Assembly (NCBI GenBank): GCA_030159075.1
Contig: BROG01000821.1
Coordinates: 23,501-87,500, forward strand
DNA: 64,000 nucleotides
DNA from: Atrina japonica
Lineage: Eukaryota; Mollusca; Bivalvia; Pterioida; Pinnidae
Reading direction: 5' to 3'
A program made the translations under genes and the position numbers. The notes beneath the pieces are model-generated. The model was given only the letters and a program-made list of their open reading frames with translations, was not told where the DNA came from and did not search any database. This document shows, piece by piece, positions 18,111 to 50,914 of this stretch (positions are counted from its first letter, which is position 1; every line of letters starts with the position of its first letter).

Positions 18111-19159
18111 TCCCTTCCCTATGTTCATCATGTTTGTGCATGGTCCTCTAAGCTTCCTCACAGATGACTCATTTATTTAATTACTGTACTGTATTAAAAT
18201 ATCCCACAGTATTTTGATATAAATTTGCTTTACTTAATATGATCCTCTGTCCGAAGTCGATGTACTAGCGGCAATGCCAGATAAAGAGATAGTTTTTGAA
18301 TATATGAAAGTTTCAAAGGTTTTTAGTGAAAACGAAACAAACAGTCTAGGGGAATTTGAAGTTTAGTATATATGCGACCCTCCTGTCGTAAAGATAGTAA
18401 ACAGGTATACATGCATTCTTATTTAACTTCAGATTCTTTTTTTTTTGTTACTAGCATACGCATTAATATTTGTATCGGGTATTAACATTTGCATTCTGTT
18501 GACATTAAAATTTCAATATTCATTTAGAAAAAAAAATAATAAAAACATTTGAGTTTAAGTCATGTTTGCGTTTTTTGACAATTTTTCTTTTGAATCGTCT
18601 TTTTTAAGATTTAGAAAAGAACTAAGGAAAATAAGCGAAATTACCAAGAAACGGAATAAATCCAGAATTTAAAAAATATAGTGCCAAATAACATTGACAT
18701 CTCAATAAACTGAGAACATACAAACATAAAAATTCATGTTATTCCATATTGCCATGGTTTTTTTATACATCGTTTTTGTATTTTTGTATAAATTATTTTT
18801 TTTAGATATTTCTATAACCGAACATTTTATATTTTTACACAGTATATTTTATATATTTATACTTTTTTCTTTTTAATTTATTTAGTGCAACATACATATT
18901 TATACATATTTATATACACCAAACTATACGAGGCTCATTGGTTGAGACAGGTCAAGTGCATACGTATGAACGGAATGTATTCCATATGCTCTGTTTCTAG
19001 TTATATTTTGCCACGATCCATTTTCAGTTGTGTCATATGCTAGTGACGTCAGTCAAGTGTGTCCGAATCATCAAGAAGAATAAAATATGTATAATATTTT
19101 ATAAAAATGTGTACAATGTTATATGTTTATTCATTTAATATTATCATTATTTTATTGTT

Positions 19160-19405
19160 CTTTAAAGCCCAACTCAAAAAGCTTTCACTCATATGGAGAC
19201 GTCACCAAATGCCGGTGAGGGGCTTCAAATTTTGGCCTATGCTCGGCACTTACGGCCATTGAGCAGTGAAGGTTCTTTAACGTGCCGACACTTACTGCGA
19301 CACGGGACCTAGACTTTTAATGTCTCACCCGAAGGACAGGAAACCAACCTGCCGTCGGCTGACTCGAACCCACAACCTCACAATCAAGAGACGAGCACGC
19401 TACTG
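19160..19405 (-). repeat. SINE family B copy (reverse)
   Basis: Reverse-strand body with ATATGGAGACGTCACCAAAT, TGCCGGTGAGGGGCTTCAAA, CGGCCATTGAGCAGTGA and ACACGGGACCTAGA blocks. It ends in a tRNA-like head with GACTCGAACCCACAAC (B-box complement). The forward body is at 42.47-42.62 kb. Confidence 0.8.
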
Positions 19406-19487
19406 ACTGATATATATAATATTTTAGATGATAGAAAAACTTACCAACAGGATTGTCGTACAAATGTAAAATTAGTCTTTGATTGTT

Positions 19488-19490
<3 letters not shown>

Positions 19491-19582
<92 letters not shown>
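19491..19582. repeat. (GA)n microsatellite
   Basis: GA run of about 92 bp in the intergenic region after the LOX pseudogene. Confidence 0.98.
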
Positions 19583-19585
<3 letters not shown>

Positions 19586-19599
19586 TTGTATGTTAATCC

Positions 19600-21400
19600 T
19601 GGAAACCTTGATCACAGGTGTAAAGAATGGTAACTCTTGTAGAAAACTGATGCGTCGTTGTTTACTGTGAATAGAACACCGATACCCCTGTTATAGGGTA
19701 GAAATGAGTTACATTTTACTTCATACCTGTAATAAGGTTGCACCGTATTTTTACAGGTATGAGATACCATTATCTGATACTGACAGCACGTTTTATGTCA
19801 TCATTTAGATAAATCGCAGTGCACTGTTGTAGTAAAGGAATAATTTTGTACTCTGCTTTCGTTGCTCTGCAATGATTTAGAAACGAAGAAAGACTATTTT
19901 CTGCAATTGAGTAAGTATTTATACCACAACGTGAAGAATATTGGATTCGACAGCTTCGGACTGCATACCCCTATGGATGTAATGATAATATGATCAAATG
20001 ATCCGTTTCTTATTGTCGATTGCGGTATGCTATTGTGATGACAAACGGAAAATTAATGATTGTCGTCCTGACACACATGCGTGTTGATAAATAAAGCATG
20101 TGGTTGCCACACACATGTTTCTCTTTGCATCTTAGTACATGTTATCATTCTACAAAAATAAATTGTCACATGTATAAAAAAAAACATAACGACTTTGACG
20201 TAATGCAACAGGGGTGACAGATTAGTTTTCTTGAAAAAAAATATGAGCTACAGTAAATAATTAAATTGAATCAAAGTAAAACGTTTAGTCAGTACACTCC
20301 TAATTTCGGAAAACTGAGAGTATTGTTTTAGTTTTTGACAGAGCCCAGATGTGCCACTTTACGTTTGTAGACATATACACATCCATTATTTAGACATTAC
20401 TTCGCTAATTATCTATGTTGTTTAAAGAATTTCAAGGGAGTCATGTTCAGCTCACCAAGTAAACACTAAATCATAGCTTGCATGAGAATAAGATATCAAA
20501 CTGACTATCTCGAAATCTGAAAGAGTACAATAATGGTGTATATGTACGAATTGCAATGTTAACGAGCAATGTTCTGGCAGGGAGAAAAAACATTATATAA
20601 ATAAGATACTTTAAGAAGTATATTCGTTCTGTGTTATGCCTGCTACTGAAATGTGAGTATATTATGTACACGTGAAGTGCTAGTAAATTTCAATACAGAT
20701 GTTAAGCATTACGTCACTATCTTAGCTTTATTGGTGATAAAAAGTAAGTAAGTGCTTAGAGAAAATACATATGGATTCTTAATTGTAGTCGACATCTGTA
20801 TCTTTCCCTTTCTTTTTCAATTGAAAAAGACCGACCGGGTCAAACTTTTACTGAGATTTCACAAGGTATTGGCTGTTCTATTGTCAGGCATTATCAGCAT
20901 ATGGAGTTTAAGTTGCGGTTTTTCTGATGAGAATAAACACCGAGGTTTCGTGTCCTGACATCCCCGGTATTTGTAGTATAAAGCATTAGTAAAAGTTATG
21001 GTAGTTCACCTAGAGCTCGTGACGTCTCCGTTTTAGTAAATATGTTTTTGTGGGACACAGACAACGACAATAATAATAAAAACAAACAAAAGAGACATAA
21101 ACAGCAACAACAACAACAAAGACAAAATTACATGAAACCCAAGTCAAATCCAATCCTGAAACTCCTCCCTAGACTTTATTTTGCAAAAAAATGTGTGACT
21201 ACCTTTGAAGATATCGTTGAATAATGGGAAATGATAAATCCCATGTATATCAAAGAATTCCTTTGGTAATGCTCATCCTGTATTAAAATATCATTGATTC
21301 CACGTGCTTATATGATATAAGTTAAACTTGTTACTGAACATAATAGACAAATAAATAATTTACCAATTGATAATCGAAACGTAAGTCCACTAGAACACGA
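19600..21400. other. Intergenic stretch, no gene recognised
   Basis: No convincing coding sequence. A segment at about 20,195-20,395 (GGTGACAGA, TTAAATTGAATCAAA, TTTTTGACAGAGCCC, AGATGTGCCACTTTACG) also occurs at about 43,780-43,945, so it is a dispersed repeat of unknown class. Confidence 0.5.
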
Positions 21401-21440
21401 AATAAGAGTGCATAATGAGTATATATCATACAATCATATT

Positions 21441-21567
21441 ATTCTGAGTGGCGAAGTGGTTAGCGCACTCAATTTCACCAATACGACACGAGTTCAAACC
21501 TTAAATTGGACAGGGGAGTATGTGAGATCAGTCGGGCACGTGGGTTTTCTCTGGAGTCCCCGCCCGT

Positions 21568-21629
<62 letters not shown>

Positions 21630-21715
21630 CAAGGACCCAATAAAGCCTACATCAGAGACATCAAGATACATTAGAACAAGTTGACATAACTTGTTTGTTA
21701 ATCCTTGTAAAATAA
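21441..21715 (+). repeat. SINE family C copy with internal (CA)n
   Basis: The tRNA-like head has GTGGCGAAGTGGTTAGCGCA (A-box region) and CACGAGTTCAAACC (B-box). A body GTGGGTTTTCTCTGGAGTCC follows, then about 58 bp of CA repeat (21,568-21,626), then a tail ending GTAAAATAAAGC. Confidence 0.78.
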
Positions 21716-22239
21716 AGCTTTTTCCATTTGTATTGTGTATATACTTGGTTAATGTTTCATCCAATGTTCTCGAATGGTAAGAACGGCAACTCTGTTAAGA
21801 TTCGACATGAATTGCCACAGTGTTTATTGGTATGAGATCGCAATGTGGATCTTTATGCTGTCTGCTAAAACACAAAACTATACAATGAGTTTTCATCGTT
21901 AACACTTTAAAATCGGAAGAAAATTTACCTATGTTTATGAAAAACGGAATTCAGGAAAAATTATCAATTAGAAGAAAGGAAATAAATGTCTAACGTCAGG
22001 GATTTTATGTATCGTAAGTATCCCCTTTATTACTTTTTTGACAGAAATACAGGTTTCTTTGCCAGAATCGTCATACCATCACATGTTCATTCTTCACAAT
22101 CCTTTATATTTTTAATTTCATATGAGATAAGCGAATGCGTATTTGAAATGCCGATCGATTTTGCAGGCTTGTTTCAAGAGCAATTTAAGCCACTTTCAAC
22201 AATACTTCCAAATTGAGTTCTTGGCTGATAAAAATTCAA

Positions 22240-23080
22240 TACCCCCCCCCCCCAAAGAAAAAAATGTATACTGACGCAAACTTGCAATCCCCGACGTATC
22301 AACTTAAATCCATACGATGTTAAAATTAAATGAAGATTGTGTTTCGATATCAAATTTCTCATCTATTGGCTATGACTCTCACATTCGGAGGTTTATATAT
22401 CTATTGCCAAGCATTTTACATTTAGTATAAGAAATCCAAATTTACATAGTTTTGAAAAACAGCTGATGAAAAGAGCAACGCTCAGACATTACGGACGTTC
22501 TTTATACATTATGATCGAATAAAAATGCGAAACGGCATCCATATACAGTTTATATTACATGTACTATTAAAAGAGGGGATGACGATGAATCGATGGTTGA
22601 TTTAATCAGATGTTTCTTGAATCATGTATGCGACCTAGCAGGGATTAACAAAACTAAAATGTTTCTATCATTTTATATTTTTAAGAAATAAAAAGTGTGA
22701 ATCTACAAAAAAACAATAACATATAATGCTAGTATAGAAAAGTCACGATAAAGAAATTCCATAGTAAAATGTTAATTTTGAAAATATTCAAAATGAAATA
22801 AAATTACTTATTTCTAGTGTACTACTGTTTTGAAAATATCCAATTCCTTTTAAATTTACATTGTTTCACATTAGGTAGGTTTTCATAGCATCGCTATTCT
22901 CTTGAAAGCTCACTAACATACACTGTTTAAAGATTTATATTTCTCAGTAAGGCTTTAATTTCTGAAAATGCTTGTCATCGTGTAAGTAAAATTTAAAAAT
23001 ATTGTATATATCTTATAAGAATACATCATTATAAATTGTATGATATACGTGAAAACAGTATTTGGTAAAAACTCAATAAA
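22240..23080. other. AT-rich intergenic stretch
   Basis: No gene seen. It opens with a short poly-C tract near 22,243-22,254 followed by AT-rich unique-looking DNA. Confidence 0.5.
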
Positions 23081-23091
23081 ATGACACACAT

Positions 23092-23205
23092 TATCCCACC
23101 TCATGATTTGAAGAGGTCCGTGTTTGTCTAGTTTTTACCCGATTTGTACCTATATCCTGGACATCTTTATGATTTATACCTTGGTATCTGAGACTTTTTA
23201 TATGA
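23092..23205 (+). mobile_element. Penelope-like element, 3' tail fragment
   Basis: ATCCCACCTCATGATTTGAA, GAGGTCCGTGTTTGTC, CCGATTTGTACCTATATCCT, TTGGTATCTGAGACTTTTTA match the last ~115 bp of the copies at 12.7 and 55.4 kb. Confidence 0.82.
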
Positions 23206-23311
23206 ATGAGATAACGGATAGAACAAAATAACAATTCATTAAAAATGAATCACAAAATTAACAGATGCAGTATCAGCATAAAAGATAAATTATCATTTTG
23301 ATTTTCGTTTT

Positions 23312-24405
23312 GTGCCACACTAAACAATTTTTCAGTTATATGGTGGCGGCCCGTTGGGGGAACAGAATGAAGTCTTGAGAGATAAACTGAAGAGTGGGAG
23401 GAGGGGTGTTAGTGGTGGAGTGACGTGTGCGAAAACTTACTGAATAAACAGATGAGAAATCCTCAGGGGCCTATCGGTAGTGGGAGAGAGATTGAGAAGT
23501 CGTGGAGTGGAGGTTGAGAGAGGTTGAGAAGCGTGTAAGAAAAAGATGAGGAGGAGGTTCATGCAGTGCTGGAGGTGAGAGAGGTGTTTTACGTGAGAGA
23601 TGTTTGAGAGAGAGTGGAGAGGTGTGTTGGGGGGGAGGAGTTTGGGTTGAGGGGGAGGTGAGTGAGAGATGAGAGAGGTGTGTGTACACCGAGTGATTGG
23701 GGTTATATTGCCCGGAGGGGAGGATGAAGGGTTAGCTGCGAACAGCGTGTGTTGGGGTGTGTCTTTGAGTTGAGTGGTGGGGATGGGGGATTGCTGTATC
23801 AGGGGAGGAGAAGTGTGGAGAGAGAGAGAGGATTGGTGTTTTTTTTTTTACGCGATTTGAGCGAGAGAGGGGGATGACGAAATGGAGGAGGAGATGAGAA
23901 ATGGAGAGTGGGTTTGTGTGTAGAGTTGGAGAGTAGGGTGTCGAACGAGGATAGGTTGGGAGGGGAGATATATCTGGCGAGAGGTGAGGAGAGATGGGTG
24001 GGTAGTTTCGGGTGGTTCGGGAACAGGGAGAGAGCGCCGTGTTGAATCACTAGAGGAGAATACGTACCATTGGCGAGTGGGTTGGGTATTTCAGTGTGAG
24101 AGATGAAGGAGATCGGTGTGTGTAGAGTAGTGAGAGTTGAGGAGAGGCGGGAAGGGGGCCTCGATGTTAATGCGGCGGTGAGCAGGGGAGGATTGTTTAT
24201 AGAGCGGGGGTGAGTGAGAGAGTTGTTTGAGCGGCCGGGTGAGGTTCTGTTGGTAGAGAGATAGGGGAGTGGGTGTTAGGGTGGCTGGCTGATGTCGGAG
24301 AGATTTTTGTGAGTTGGGGGATCTGGTGGGGAGAGAATCTTGTTACAAAGCAAGTAAACTGGCAAACTCTCTCATAATAATCAGCTTAAATCCAGCGGGG
24401 TAATT
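23312..24405 (-). repeat. SINE family A split by a ~1-kb purine-rich block
   Basis: 23,312-23,365 matches the start of the reverse family A consensus (CACACTAAACAATTTTTCAG, TATATGGTGGCGGCCCG). 24,342-24,405 matches its continuation (GCAAGTAAACTGGCAAACTC, TCAGCTTAAATCCAGCGGGG). The intervening ~975 bp is strongly G/A rich on the + strand with no period I can fix, and much richer in G than the surroundings. Confidence 0.7.
23366..24341. repeat. Purine-rich low-complexity block
   Basis: GAGAG, GGGGAG, GTGAGAG and TGGGTTG motifs dominate the + strand over about 975 bp. Minus-strand open frames rich in Ser, Pro, Leu and His here are composition artefacts. It could form triplex or G-quadruplex structures, or reflect poorly resolved sequence. 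Confidence 0.8.
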
Positions 24406-24479
24406 AGGTAGGTACAAATATGTATGTACAATATATAACAAATACCGATTAATAGATCAAAATGGAAGAAATGGAATAA

Positions 24480-25580
24480 ATGTTAAAAGCAATTGACTTC
24501 AAAATAAGGTCGATGTCAGTGTCTTGTCCGTATCTGTATTACACGAACTGCCAAATTACGACACACACTTGCTTTGTATTATCTCTAGACCTAGCTTATT
24601 ACTTTCAAATCCCTTTTGGAATCTCAAGTTTTCAACAACGATGTGAATACAATATCTTTTCTTTCAAGAAATTGTTTAGAAGTACTTTAGACATTTTGAA
24701 AATTAAAGATGCTAAGTTAATATCTATGAGCATAAGTAGGATGCATGATATGCTGTTATCACTGGAGTTGATGTTATCTCCATCAACTTAAAACTCTGGG
24801 GAGGAACACGTGTATACGTTCCTGTAGTTGTTTACATCGTTTGAAATCAAAATGATAACACGTGCGTATCGTTCCAGCAATATTCAGATTAATAAACGCT
24901 TTCTTATTTGCACTGGCAATTATGTAGGGTATTAGATTGATAATTTCACATGTATGGGTCAAATTCGGAAGGGTTATATTTTGACCATGTTGTAGTAATG
25001 CATGTATACATATATTTTGTACTTCATTGTAGTATACTCATACGTATGTAACATTATATCTATCATTCACTTGTTTTATAATGAACGTACTTCTTGATTT
25101 TGATAAAATACCGGTATGACTGTGTATTGCATTCAATGACGAGACATGCTCACTTGCGAACCTCGTGAAATGTATGTGGTTATATATATTTTCTCTAAAC
25201 TTGAATGGTGATTATGCACACTATTTTCACGGGTTATGAGTTTCGCTGCATATATCCGTCTGTTCGTCCTTCTCTTTTTTTTTCTCTCCTATCTGCAATA
25301 GAGTTTAGAATTTCAATTTCTCAGCAATTGTATTGCACGTAATTTCTTTTTGTGTAATTTTCATTATTTCATTCATTTTGAAATATGAATTTGTTAATTA
25401 ATACGACACGATCACAAATAGTTTCGACTTATATTTGATCAAATTGTTATGCCGAATAAGAAATTGATATCACTTTCCTGTTGTAATTACATTTAACAGA
25501 CCTTTATGAGGTGTTAAAATGTATACTATGTCCTAGATGTATTTATGTTTAAATTCAGTGATGTGCAATTTAATTTGAAC
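24480..25580. other. Intergenic stretch upstream of LOX locus 3
   Basis: AT-rich, no recognisable gene or LOX relic. A 103-codon open frame from 24,480 has no features I recognise and no neighbouring splice structure, so it is not called. Confidence 0.5.
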
Positions 25581-25588
25581 CCACCTAG

Positions 25589-25597
25589 TATATAAAA
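25589..25597 (+). promoter_or_regulatory. Possible TATA box of LOX locus 3
   Basis: TATATAAAA-like sequence about 510 bp before the start codon. If used, transcription would begin near 25,620 and a 5' UTR intron is likely, since an AG/GT-bounded segment at about 25,917-26,015 could be a non-coding exon. Weak evidence. Confidence 0.2.
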
Positions 25598-26103
25598 TGA
25601 CGGAAACACCGTGCTTGACAATACTTGTTTTTGCTATGCATCATCTGTGCGTATTCACGTACGTGCTGTTACTTTGATTTAATCAGAAGTAGGTTACAAT
25701 GACACAAAGCATGTTACAGTGTAGTCGTCGTAGATTGAACGTCAATTTTATTTGATATCTCCGTGTATTTAATGCATGTTAATCATATACATTTTTATTT
25801 TGTAATACTAAAAATTTGGTATTGTGAGTAATGTTCATTTCATGTTGTGAAATATATCTCTTGTACCGAATTGTTGTAGCGTTGTTGTATTTTATACTTT
25901 GCTTTATTCATTGTAGATCAATGGGGTTGGCTGTGAAGAAATGACTATCAGGTTACATCTGTTGGCGAATTTCCTTCATTCAGAAAACAAGTGCTTTAAA
26001 GACAGGCTAAGCCGTGGTAACGTTTTCCATGTTAATTTAGTTTTTTTATCTATTTCATTTAAGAGTAGAGGATCTTTCGTCGACATTCATTTTATTGGAC
26101 GGT

Positions 26104-46808
<20,705 letters not shown>

Positions 46809-48195
46809 TCGGTATACTGCTTGCTGATCAACTCTGATAAACATTTACGTATCAATGGTGAGAAAAAACACCCAAACTAATATAAATTAAGTTATTTAAT
46901 ATACTGTGTAGTTATTTAATTTCACGTGGAGAATATTTCGCGTTTTCTAAAAAAAAACTTATTCATTGGTATTTAATTTTGCTCAAGATTGGTTACATAA
47001 ATATTTCTGATAATTCATAAATGTAAGCTATTATATTCACGGGTATTTAATTTCGCAGTATTTTCGTTTACCTCGAATATAGCGTAATTAAATATCTCGC
47101 GAATAATGTAAAACTGAAGAAGTACCTATTGATAATCGAAACTTAAATTCATTACAGCACGACAAATTAGATGTGTAAATGGTCTTAACATGAAGAACAA
47201 TTGCGAATGCCAAACGGGATAGTTTCACGTGTCCTATTCAGTATTCACAAAAATTTATCAATACGCTTTATATGTCATACATTTCGTTCACACTGAATAT
47301 ATTACATTTGTATATTGTATATCCTATATATTCAAATCCCATATATTTACATCCTGTATATGTATTACACAATTTATTATATATCTATATTGTTGTGTTA
47401 TTAAACAGGTGTTATGCATAAATCACCGTGTAAGTGGAAATTTTAGGGAGAAGCAAATTTGGCGTTTTGTCCTAAAACTATGGCATATTTTAGCCAGAAG
47501 TAATTTTAGCGATTATATGATTAAGGTATGATAAATCTTTCATACAATGAGAAATGAAAATTTAGCGATATACAATTTTAGCGATCTCAACAACCTCGCT
47601 AATAAAGTATAAATTGAATCCTCGCTTAAATTTATGCTTACACGATACATACTTTACCAAACTTGTGTATTTTTAACAGTAAATTGTAAAACAAAATATA
47701 AATCCGATAAATGTCCATTTTCTGATGACAGATCAATTTTGACACGAAATATTGAAAAAATACCCTACGACTATTATGTGTGTCTTTACGACGTATGTTT
47801 GAAATTGCAAATAATAATCGCAAAAATATGAAAATTATTATGAATGAACATATTCAAAGTACTTATCTACGCAATATCATTGTAAATAATTTTAACTTAC
47901 GTTTATGATATTTGATATCTACAAGTGGACCAAGGTATCTAACATCTAACGTAATATCTGTCATCTGTCACCAGTAGCTGTTTATTAATAAATTTCGTGA
48001 ATTTATTCTGAGTATTATCATTATTATTGTTTTTATTTGACTTTCTAGACGAGAACTGTGATGTTTAAGGCATGTAATTTGTGGTATAAATATAATACTA
48101 TACTTTTACAGCACCTGGAATCTGACAAATAATCAGTTTATACGTAGCCAAAAATATTTGGGATTTGTGAGTAAATATTTCGAAATGACGAGAAA
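46809..48195. other. Downstream of LOX locus 3, no gene recognised
   Basis: Contains the presumed 3' UTR of locus 3 and AT-rich DNA with short recurring ATTTAATTTCGC and GGCGTTTTG-type phrases. No clear polyadenylation site can be fixed; AATAAAG occurs near 47,600. The open frames here have no recognisable domain. Confidence 0.45.
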
Positions 48196-48235
48196 TTCAA
48201 TGCACCGAAGTTCTACTATGTTGTATAACACATAG

Positions 48236-48598
<363 letters not shown>

Positions 48599-48695
48599 TA
48601 ATGAAAACGAATCCATGCTTCTATGCCTCTCTTTTCATAAGCAACAATTTGACAACTTTCCGCTATAGAAAACTCATTTGTAGGAAGAGTTCATA

Positions 48696-48697
<2 letters not shown>

Positions 48698-48763
<66 letters not shown>
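48698..48763. repeat. Poly-C tract, 66 bp
   Basis: Uninterrupted run of 66 C, about 100 bp after the compound microsatellite. It may form i-motif/G-quadruplex structures; the length may also be affected by sequencing or assembly. Confidence 0.97.
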
Positions 48764-48764
<1 letters not shown>

Positions 48765-49339
48765 TAGAAAAATTACCATCAGTGGATTTAGAATTAAGAA
48801 TTTAAAACACACACTATATTTACTCTCTCTTACAAGAAAATAATCCCTTTAATTGCAAAGATTTAATTCAATAACAGTTCTTGTTTTAATCATTGCAACG
48901 TGGTAAAATGTATTAACTACGGGGGAAAGACATATGTAGTAATACAACTTTAATAGAAACCCCTCTATGGCTACGATCCAGCTGAGAATTTCAAGATGAA
49001 GGTGAAAGGCCGGACAAATTATTCAAGGAAAGTCCGGTTCCGTGTTGTAATTGGAACAGGAGATCCTAGGTTGATTCTATTTCAGTATGTCCGTTAGCAG
49101 TTGTCTGATATATACCATGGTCTTCTATGTTAATATGTAAACTTCCCATTCTATCACTGTTTCCATCCTTGTGCAGCAGCTCTGTGTTTTGTGTGCGACT
49201 TACCTGGTAAGTACGAGTATCATACCAGTAAATTTTACAGCAAAGATTAATTTTTATAAGTCGCATTAATATATGTGTGAATACTAAAAAAAATTTTTAA
49301 AAATAATACATCAAGGGGATATTATCTCTGTTAACCAAA

Positions 49340-49610
49340 CAAAAATCATTTCTTCTTTTTTCTACTTTTACTACTTATACTTTATGTACAAAAACAGATA
49401 AGAGCTATAAACCACATCCAAATCTTATATTCCAATATATTTTGTGAAAGTGATGTCATATCCAGTAAGGTGTGTAAATCAATTGCAAGTAAATAATTAC
49501 CAAACTGGGTTTCCAAAACAATTTTTACAAAATATATAGTAATTGAAGAATTTGAATGCTTGTGTATATCTCTTTTTGCTATATTTGTATTTCAATGTAA
49601 GTAGTACAAA
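49340..49610 (+). repeat. Dispersed repeat family E (copy 2)
   Basis: TTTTTCTACTTTTACTACTT, AAATCTTATATTCCAATATA, TTTTGTGAAAGTGATGTCAT and CAATTGCAAGTAAATAATTA correspond to 14.27-14.80 kb. Confidence 0.6.
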
Positions 49611-49619
49611 ATGAAGAAA

Positions 49620-50720
49620 AAATGACAAGACAGCTATGAAAGACTTATCAGTAGATAGAAAAAAAAACAGACAGATAGAAAAGTTAATACAAAGATAGAC
49701 AGAAAGATAAACAAACAAATAGATTGAGAAAATAGGCAGATAAAGTGTTAGACAAAGATAAAAGTCAAAATACGATAGATAGTCAGAGTTAGAATCAAAT
49801 AAATAGATAGATTGATAGATAGATATATGGATAAGATAAATTAGACAATTAGACAGAGAAAATAGGCATATAGAGTGTTAGACAAAGATAAAAAAAAATG
49901 ACCGACAGATAGAGTTAGAATCAAATAAATAGACGGGAAATTAGCAACTGAGCTAAATTTTACGGTCGGTATAATAGTCTTTTTTGCGATTACTCTGCTT
50001 CACTAAGTGAAATGTTGAGTTGTCTTTTCGTTGGCGGTTGTTGAGACGCCTGTACCAATTGTTACGAGGATTTACTCCTCATGTATTTCATTGGACTTGA
50101 CTCTGGACTCACGGTGGGTGTGACCGGTCGACAGGGGATGCTTACTCCTCCATGGCACCTGATCCCACTTCTTGGTTTCCGGAGGTCCGTGTTTGTCCAT
50201 TTTTACCGGATTTGTATCTATGTCCTGGACATTCTGTTGATTTATACTTTGGTATTTGAGATTTCTTATAGGTAGATAGATATATAGATAGATAAACAGA
50301 GATATATTTAAATATATGGACAAGATAAACAGACAATTAGATAGAGAAAAATAGACAGACAGAGTGTTAGACAAAGTTAAAGAAAAATCCGATAGATAGT
50401 CAGAGTTATAATCAAATAAATAGGTAGATTGGTAGATAGATATGTAGATAGATAAACAGAGAAATATTTAGATATATGGATAAGATAAACAAAGATATTA
50501 CAAAATTAGACAGAGAAAATAGGCATATAGAGTGTTAAACAAAGATAAAAGAAAAATACGATAGATAGTCACAGTTAGAATCAAATAAATAGATAGATTG
50601 ATAGATAGATATATAGGTAGATAAAAAGAAAGATATTTAGATATATGGATATGGAAGATACATAGATTGATTGATAAATTAATCGATAGATAGATAGATT
50701 ATGAACTATTAGACACTGTT
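49620..50720. repeat. GATA/GACA-rich satellite with ~130-165 bp higher-order period
   Basis: The phrase GTGTTAGACAAAGATAAAA recurs at about 49,747, 49,876, 50,366 and 50,531, each time followed by CGATAGATAGTCAGAGTTAG-type sequence and AATCAAATAAATAG. The long step includes a Penelope-like insertion of about 340 bp (49,932-50,270). Confidence 0.8.
49932..50270 (+). mobile_element. Penelope-like element, internally deleted, inside GATA satellite
   Basis: Begins GACGGGAAATTAGCAACTGA, then jumps directly to ATTTTACGGTCGGTATAATA, skipping about 240 bp present in the 12.0-12.7 kb copy. It continues through the 3' UTR to GGTATTTGAGATTTCTTATA, after which GATA repeats resume. Confidence 0.85.
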
Positions 50721-50914
50721 ATTCACGTATATTTTGTGACACCCTTTTCCTGTTTACTGAAACATATTCTCGAAAACATTATTTTGCAAATTTAACAGCT
50801 CAGCAGTATTTACATTTTTCAAAAATGTCTAAATATCATGATTATATGAATAAAGAAGATGAAATAAACTAATCATTTACATCTATTAACAAGTTACTAC
50901 TTATAAATATACTT

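Larger units (their letters stand above)
13913..18700 (+). pseudogene. Lipoxygenase pseudogene (locus 2; relics of exons 11-15)
   Basis: Remnant of a type B lipoxygenase closest to locus 3. Parts seen: two tandem relics of the 3' end of exon 11 (about 14,019-14,056 and 14,189-14,226); exon 12 at 15,502-15,587 with a 6-nt in-frame deletion and the donor GT changed to GC; exon 13 at 16,242-16,415, full length (174 nt), with HAAVH in place of HAAxN; exon 14 at 18,241-18,404, full length (164 nt), with acceptor AG changed to AT and an in-frame TAG in EV-stop-YI; exon 15 from 18,609, stopping after NKSRI at 18,670-18,672 and missing the terminal Ile. Exons 1-10 are absent from the 6.5 kb between locus 1 and here. 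Multiple independent lesions make a functional product very unlikely. Introns have filled with a Penelope fragment and a VNTR-bearing SINE. Confidence 0.9.

Noticed and set aside
23471..24050. Ser/Pro/Leu/His-rich proteins on the minus strand
   Set aside because: Composition artefact of the purine-rich block inside a SINE.
24480..24791. 103-codon open frame as a gene
   Set aside because: No recognisable domain, no splice context, AT-rich composition like the surrounding non-coding DNA.
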